Part shown: piece after piece, positions 5,318-8,169 of the stretch
How positions within the stretch are numbered: position 1 is the stretch's first letter
How the letters are laid out: each line of letters opens with the position of its first letter
Source of the DNA: an uncultured Veillonella sp.
GTDB lineage: Bacteria > Bacillota > Negativicutes > Veillonellales > Veillonellaceae
Reading direction: 5' to 3'
Assembly (NCBI GenBank): GCA_959608595.1
Contig: CAUHTB010000023.1
Span: 1 to 8,169, forward strand
DNA length: 8,169 nt
Translations under genes and position numbers: made by a program
Notes under the pieces: model-generated
Database searches by the model: none
What the model was told of the DNA's origin: nothing
The model's input: the letters and a program-made list of their open reading frames with translations, nothing else

Positions 5318-6766
5318 ATGGAATCAATCGTTCAAGCAAAACGCGTATTAGAAATATTTAAAGAAATGAGCCAAATTCCTCGTGAATCAGGAAACGAAAA
5401 AGGCATCAGCGATTATATCGTAAACTTCGCTAAAAACTTGGGGCTTGAAGTTCATCAAGACGATCAATTTAATGTAGTCATCAAGAAGCCAGCGTCTCCA
5501 GGTTATGAAAACCGACCTTCTATCATCTTACAAGGCCATATCGATATGGTTTGTGTACGGGATCATGACTCCAATCATGACTTCTCCAAAGATCCTATTG
5601 CAAACATCATCGAAGGTGAATGGATGCACGCAGACCACACTACACTAGGTGCGGACAACGGTATGGGTGGTGCGATGATGCTTGCTATCCTCGAAGATGA
5701 TAGTCAACAACATGGACCTATGCAATTATTGTTCACCACAAACGAAGAAACTGGCATGGATGGCGCTTTCGCCATTAAAGAAGGCCAAGTAAGTGGCGAT
5801 TACCTACTCAATCTCGATACAGAGGTAGAGCACGACTTCACTGTTAGCTGTGCTGGCGGTTGCCATGTTCACGTAAACATTCCATTATTGCGCGAAAATA
5901 ACCAACCTGGTTATGATGCAGGCTTATCTTTTACCGTAACAGGCCTTAAAGGTGGTCACTCCGGCATCGAAATCAACGAACAACGGGCTAATGCTAACCA
6001 AGTATTAACACGTGTACTCTATGATATTCAACAACAATATCCTGTATGCTTAGCATCCTTTGAAGGTGGCGTGAAACATAATGCCATTCCTTCTAAAGCA
6101 GTTGCTGTATTATCCGTACGCGCTGAAGATGTAGCGGCCATTAAAACATTAATCGGCTACCAAGAAAAGCAATATCTCCATGAATATGGTATCCAAGATC
6201 CAGGTCTTAAATTTGTTGTAGAAGATGTCGCTACTCCTGACGTAGTCTATGCAGATGACACAACAGAAGCGCTTATTACTTACATCTATCTTGCACAAGA
6301 TGGTGTTCATTCTGTAAGCAAATCTATCCCAAATCTTGTAGAAACTTCTAACAACATCGCTATCGTACGCGAAAACGAACATACTATTGAAGTACTCATT
6401 TCCATCCGTAGCTCCAATAGCAACAGTCTTGAATTCTTGGCTAAGAAAATGATATTACTTGCGAAAACACTAGGTGTATCTGCAGAGCGTACTGGTGGTT
6501 ATCCTGCATGGGAATACGATAAAGGCTCCAAGCTTGAAGAACAAGCTATTTCCTTACATAACGAAATGTTTGATACACCAGCTAATGTAAACGCTATTCA
6601 TGCAGGTCTTGAATGTGGCTTGTTGAAAGGCGTATTACCAAACACCCAAATGATTAGCTTTGGCCCTACCATCGTAAGTCCACATACACCAATGGAACGC
6701 GTTCATTTACCATCCGTTGAAAACGTATATGTATACCTCAAAGCATTGTTAGCTAAGTTACAATAA
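5318..6766 (+). CDS. pepD: Xaa-His dipeptidase (aminoacyl-histidine dipeptidase), peptidase family M20C
   Basis: The 482-residue protein is a cytoplasmic zinc dipeptidase that cleaves dipeptides, classically those ending in histidine, such as carnosine-like substrates. The di-metal centre is visible: QGHIDMVC with His74 and Asp76, LGADNGMGGAM with Asp113, TTNEETGMDGA with Glu143 and Glu144, LDTEVEHD with Asp167, and SPHTPME with His455. KGGHSGIEINEQRANA (211-226) is the lid-domain signature, and HAGLECG (428-434) lies near the C-terminal part of the active site. Length is normal and all expected ligands are present. There is no signal peptide. It is divergent from pncB and followed by a strong hairpin terminator, so it is probably a single-gene unit. 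Its role is likely use of imported peptides as amino-acid sources. The family is secure; true substrate range is not readable from sequence. Confidence 0.95.
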   Translation: MESIVQAKRVLEIFKEMSQIPRESGNEKGISDYIVNFAKNLGLEVHQDDQFNVVIKKPASPGYENRPSIILQGHIDMVCVRDHDSNHDFSKDPIANIIEGEWMHADHTTLGADNGMGGAMMLAILEDDSQQHGPMQLLFTTNEETGMDGAFAIKEGQVSGDYLLNLDTEVEHDFTVSCAGGCHVHVNIPLLRENNQPGYDAGLSFTVTGLKGGHSGIEINEQRANANQVLTRVLYDIQQQYPVCLASFEGGVKHNAIPSKAVAVLSVRAEDVAAIKTLIGYQEKQYLHEYGIQDPGLKFVVEDVATPDVVYADDTTEALITYIYLAQDGVHSVSKSIPNLVETSNNIAIVRENEHTIEVLISIRSSNSNSLEFLAKKMILLAKTLGVSAERTGGYPAWEYDKGSKLEEQAISLHNEMFDTPANVNAIHAGLECGLLKGVLPNTQMISFGPTIVSPHTPMERVHLPSVENVYVYLKALLAKLQ

Positions 6767-6819
6767 CGTTACAATAAACATACAATATTAAATAATGGCT
6801 ATATACTGTATATGTAATT

Positions 6820-6828
6820 TGGTATACT
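6820..6828 (+). promoter_or_regulatory. Possible extended -10 promoter upstream of the hairpin
   Basis: TG-G-TATACT fits an extended -10 element, without a good -35. If used, it would start an RNA near 6835 that ends at the T-run at 6933, about 100 nt long and without an open reading frame. In an AT-rich spacer such a match is weak evidence by itself. Confidence 0.22.
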
Positions 6829-6871
6829 AAAAGTAATCTAATTAGAGATTTATATAACGAATTCTCTCCCC

Positions 6872-6933
6872 CCCTCCTATGAGGGCTTCAGTCAACTCTT
6901 CCCGACTGGGCCTTCTATAGGAGGGATTTTTTT
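6872..6933 (+). terminator. Long hairpin terminator downstream of pepD
   Basis: The outer stem CCCTCCTAT (6872-6880) pairs with ATAGGAGGG (6917-6925). After a one-base bulge the stem continues with GAGGGC against GCCTTC, and then CAGTC (6889-6893) with GACTG (6904-6908). The total is about 21 pairs including two G-U pairs, around a pyrimidine-rich loop ending in CUUCCC. Seven Ts follow (6927-6933). It is about 105 bases after the pepD stop and directed on the plus strand. The stem is longer and more complex than the other two terminators here. Confidence 0.8.
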
Positions 6934-7072
6934 ATGTTTTTCAAAAAAATATAGAATTAATATATATTCAAACAGGAGTATTCATTCATATATAGAAAAA
7001 TCGATAGCTCCTACGTTTCCCACAATTAATTATGAATATCAAATACATCTGTTAATATACTCATATAAGGTA

Positions 7073-7078
7073 TATAAT
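7073..7078 (+). promoter_or_regulatory. Possible -10 box for the CobW-like gene pair
   Basis: A perfect TATAAT with a poor -35 would give a leader of about 115 nt that contains the tandem repeat at 7135-7182. An alternative is TATACT at 7169-7174, inside the second repeat unit, which would leave a leader of only about 20 nt. The sequence does not decide between them. Confidence 0.25.
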
Positions 7079-7134
7079 CCATATATTTAAAGAGAATTTT
7101 AAGAATAATAGAAATTTCATAACTATGCATATAC

Positions 7135-7182
7135 CCTAGGGTGTATTTTCTGTGTTATCCTATGGGTGTATACTGTGTTTAC
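7135..7182 (+). repeat. Imperfect 24-bp tandem repeat just before the CobW-like gene
   Basis: Two 24-base units (7135-7158 and 7159-7182) share CCTA, GGGTGTAT and CTGTGTT in the same order with small shifts. The first unit overlaps the perfect palindrome ACCCTAGGGT (7133-7142). The repeat ends seven bases before the AGGAGG at 7190-7195, so it is a candidate double operator or leader element controlling the GTPase genes. Confidence 0.55.
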
Positions 7183-7200
7183 ATTACGCAGGAGGTATGT

Positions 7201-8070
7201 ATGATTCCTATTGTTATCATATCCGGATTTCTAGGTTCGGGAAAAACAACATTTTTACAACATATACTAAAAGAACATAAACCTACAGACAAGGTTTTAA
7301 TTATAGAAAATGATTTTGGCGAAACTAGTCTTGATGCGGCAAATCTGGCTAAAACAGGTGCTACTATTCGTGAAGTAACGTCTGGTTGTATTTGCTGCAG
7401 CTTACAAGGAAATTTCCAACAAGCATTACTCGATATTCTTCAAAATTATGATGTAGATATTATCTATATCGAACCATCTGGGGTCAGTAAATTGAGCGAA
7501 ATCATCCATACATGTGAAGATGAAGACATTGCGAAATCCGCCTATGTTCACGCCTCAGTAACAACAGTGGATGCTATGCAAGCACCTATGTTTATCAAAA
7601 ACTTTGGTTTATTCTTTAAAGATCAAATCACAAACAGTGACGCTATCTTCTTGAGTCACACCGAAGATGTTCAACAAACAAGCATTACAAAGCGCATGAT
7701 TCACGAGTTAGCTCCCAACACACCTATTCACGAAGAGTCATGGGATACCATTTCCTTACGAGACTATATTAAACGCCTCTATCACTGTCATGATGACAAT
7801 TCATTACATGATGACCATCAATTTATGAGTCATACCTTTAAAGACTTGCGTACACTCACTCTATTACAGTGGAAAACGATCTTAGAAGGTATGCCAGACA
7901 GTGTGCTCCGCGCAAAAGGTATTGTACCGACCACCGAAGGTCCCCATGAGTTGCAATACGGTACGCATTACTGCTCCCTAGTACCTAGCGAATCCACTGA
8001 CTACAGCTTAGTCGTTATTGGTACTGATTTTAATGTGCCAATGGTACATAACGAAGTGTGTCAATCATGA
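7201..8070 (+). CDS. G3E-family GTPase, CobW/COG0523-like, with altered base-recognition motif
   Basis: The 289-residue product belongs to the G3E P-loop GTPases, metal chaperones or insertases for cobalt, nickel or zinc. The Walker A motif is GFLGSGKTT (residues 9-17), ENDFGE is at 36-41, and the family metal-binding motif GCICC is at 62-66 (Cys63, Cys65, Cys66). The Walker B region with EPSG is at 88-94. RAKGIV (237-242) marks the C-terminal CobW domain. Where the family normally has NKxD for guanine, this protein reads SHTE (152-155). A His/Asp-rich stretch at 195-211 (His195, 197, 203, 206, 211) may bind metal. The protein is at the short end of the family. The ATG at 7201 follows AGGAGG (7190-7195) by five bases; the longer in-frame opening from 7141 lacks such a site. 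Its stop overlaps the next GTPase gene by ATGA. The metal and client are unknown; the name CobW does not prove a cobalamin role. Confidence 0.88.
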   Translation: MIPIVIISGFLGSGKTTFLQHILKEHKPTDKVLIIENDFGETSLDAANLAKTGATIREVTSGCICCSLQGNFQQALLDILQNYDVDIIYIEPSGVSKLSEIIHTCEDEDIAKSAYVHASVTTVDAMQAPMFIKNFGLFFKDQITNSDAIFLSHTEDVQQTSITKRMIHELAPNTPIHEESWDTISLRDYIKRLYHCHDDNSLHDDHQFMSHTFKDLRTLTLLQWKTILEGMPDSVLRAKGIVPTTEGPHELQYGTHYCSLVPSESTDYSLVVIGTDFNVPMVHNEVCQS

Positions 8071-8169
8071 TACCTGTTTATATCGTTACCGGATTCATCG
8101 GTTCTGGTAAAAGTACTTTCATAAATGAACAACTACAATATCGTAAAAAGCTTGGTGGCACAGCATGTA
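8067..8169 (+). CDS. Second G3E/CobW-like GTPase, N-terminal part (cut by right edge)
   Basis: This gene begins at the ATG within ATGA, overlapping the previous stop (TGA 8068-8070), and reads 34 codons to the window edge. The N-terminus MIPVYIVTGFIGSGKSTFIN closely parallels the start of the upstream protein and contains a Walker A motif, GFIGSGKST, at residues 9-17. The overlap implies translational coupling and a two-gene operon. Only the P-loop is visible, so the family is inferred from that motif and the likeness to its neighbour. Confidence 0.8.
   Translation, partial: MIPVYIVTGFIGSGKSTFINEQLQYRKKLGGTAC

Larger units (their letters stand above)
6767..7200. other. 434-bp spacer between pepD and the CobW-like gene
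   Basis: This AT-rich stretch encodes no convincing protein: the short ATG openings (for example at 6934) end within a few codons and lack ribosome sites. It contains a possible promoter at 6820-6828, a long hairpin terminator at 6872-6933, a TATAAT at 7073-7078, and a 24-base tandem repeat at 7135-7182. I see nothing else in 6940-7070. Confidence 0.6.

Noticed and set aside
6149..6382. Open frame of 77 codons on the minus strand
   Set aside because: Antisense shadow inside pepD with no start signal.
1653..7044. 13-base identity ATGAATATCAAAT at 1653-1665 and 7032-7044
   Set aside because: Short, AT-rich, in unrelated spacers and without flanking similarity; probably chance.

Overview
The window is AT-rich bacterial chromosomal DNA. 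It holds seven protein genes, two of them cut by the window edges, and fairly long AT-rich spacers that contain the promoters, operators and terminators. The gene types are an MscS channel, the cobinamide amidohydrolase CbiZ, an asparaginase, NadE, PncB, the dipeptidase PepD and a pair of CobW-like GTPases. Together with strong GGAGG-type ribosome sites and AT-rich codon use, they suggest an anaerobic low-GC Firmicute. My best guess is a Negativicute such as Veillonella; this is inference from gene content and style, not a database match.

Layout. Positions 1-608 (minus) hold the N-terminal part of an MscS-type channel gene. It is divergent from cbiZ (773-1549, plus). The spacer between them carries overlapping promoter elements on both strands and two adjacent inverted repeats. 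cbiZ converges on a minus-strand gene cluster transcribed from about 5050 down to about 1570: pncB, nadE and an L-asparaginase gene. Between cbiZ and the asparaginase gene lie two terminators in an interlocked order, plus a short tandem duplication that spans the cbiZ stop codon.

A 316-bp divergent spacer (5002-5317) separates pncB from pepD (5318-6766, plus). It contains a perfect 13-bp inverted repeat beside the pepD -10 box and a CRP-like TGTGA-N6-TCAC site. After pepD comes a 434-bp spacer with a long hairpin terminator, possibly the 3' end of a small RNA, and an imperfect 24-bp tandem repeat just before the next gene. The window ends in two overlapping genes for G3E/CobW-family GTPases (7201-8070, and 8067 into the right edge).

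How the genes fit together. PncB and NadE are the first and last steps of nicotinate salvage to NAD. NadE of this short type uses free ammonia, and the asparaginase gene that follows could supply ammonia and aspartate; this link is inferred. CbiZ removes the side chain of adenosylcobinamide so that the corrinoid can be salvaged, and CobW-family GTPases handle metals. The two ends of the window may therefore both touch cobalt/corrinoid or metal metabolism, but they are separate transcription units. I found no rRNA, tRNA, CRISPR array, insertion sequence, phage gene or defence system. The content is mostly housekeeping, and the regulatory spacers and the CobW pair are the most unusual parts.
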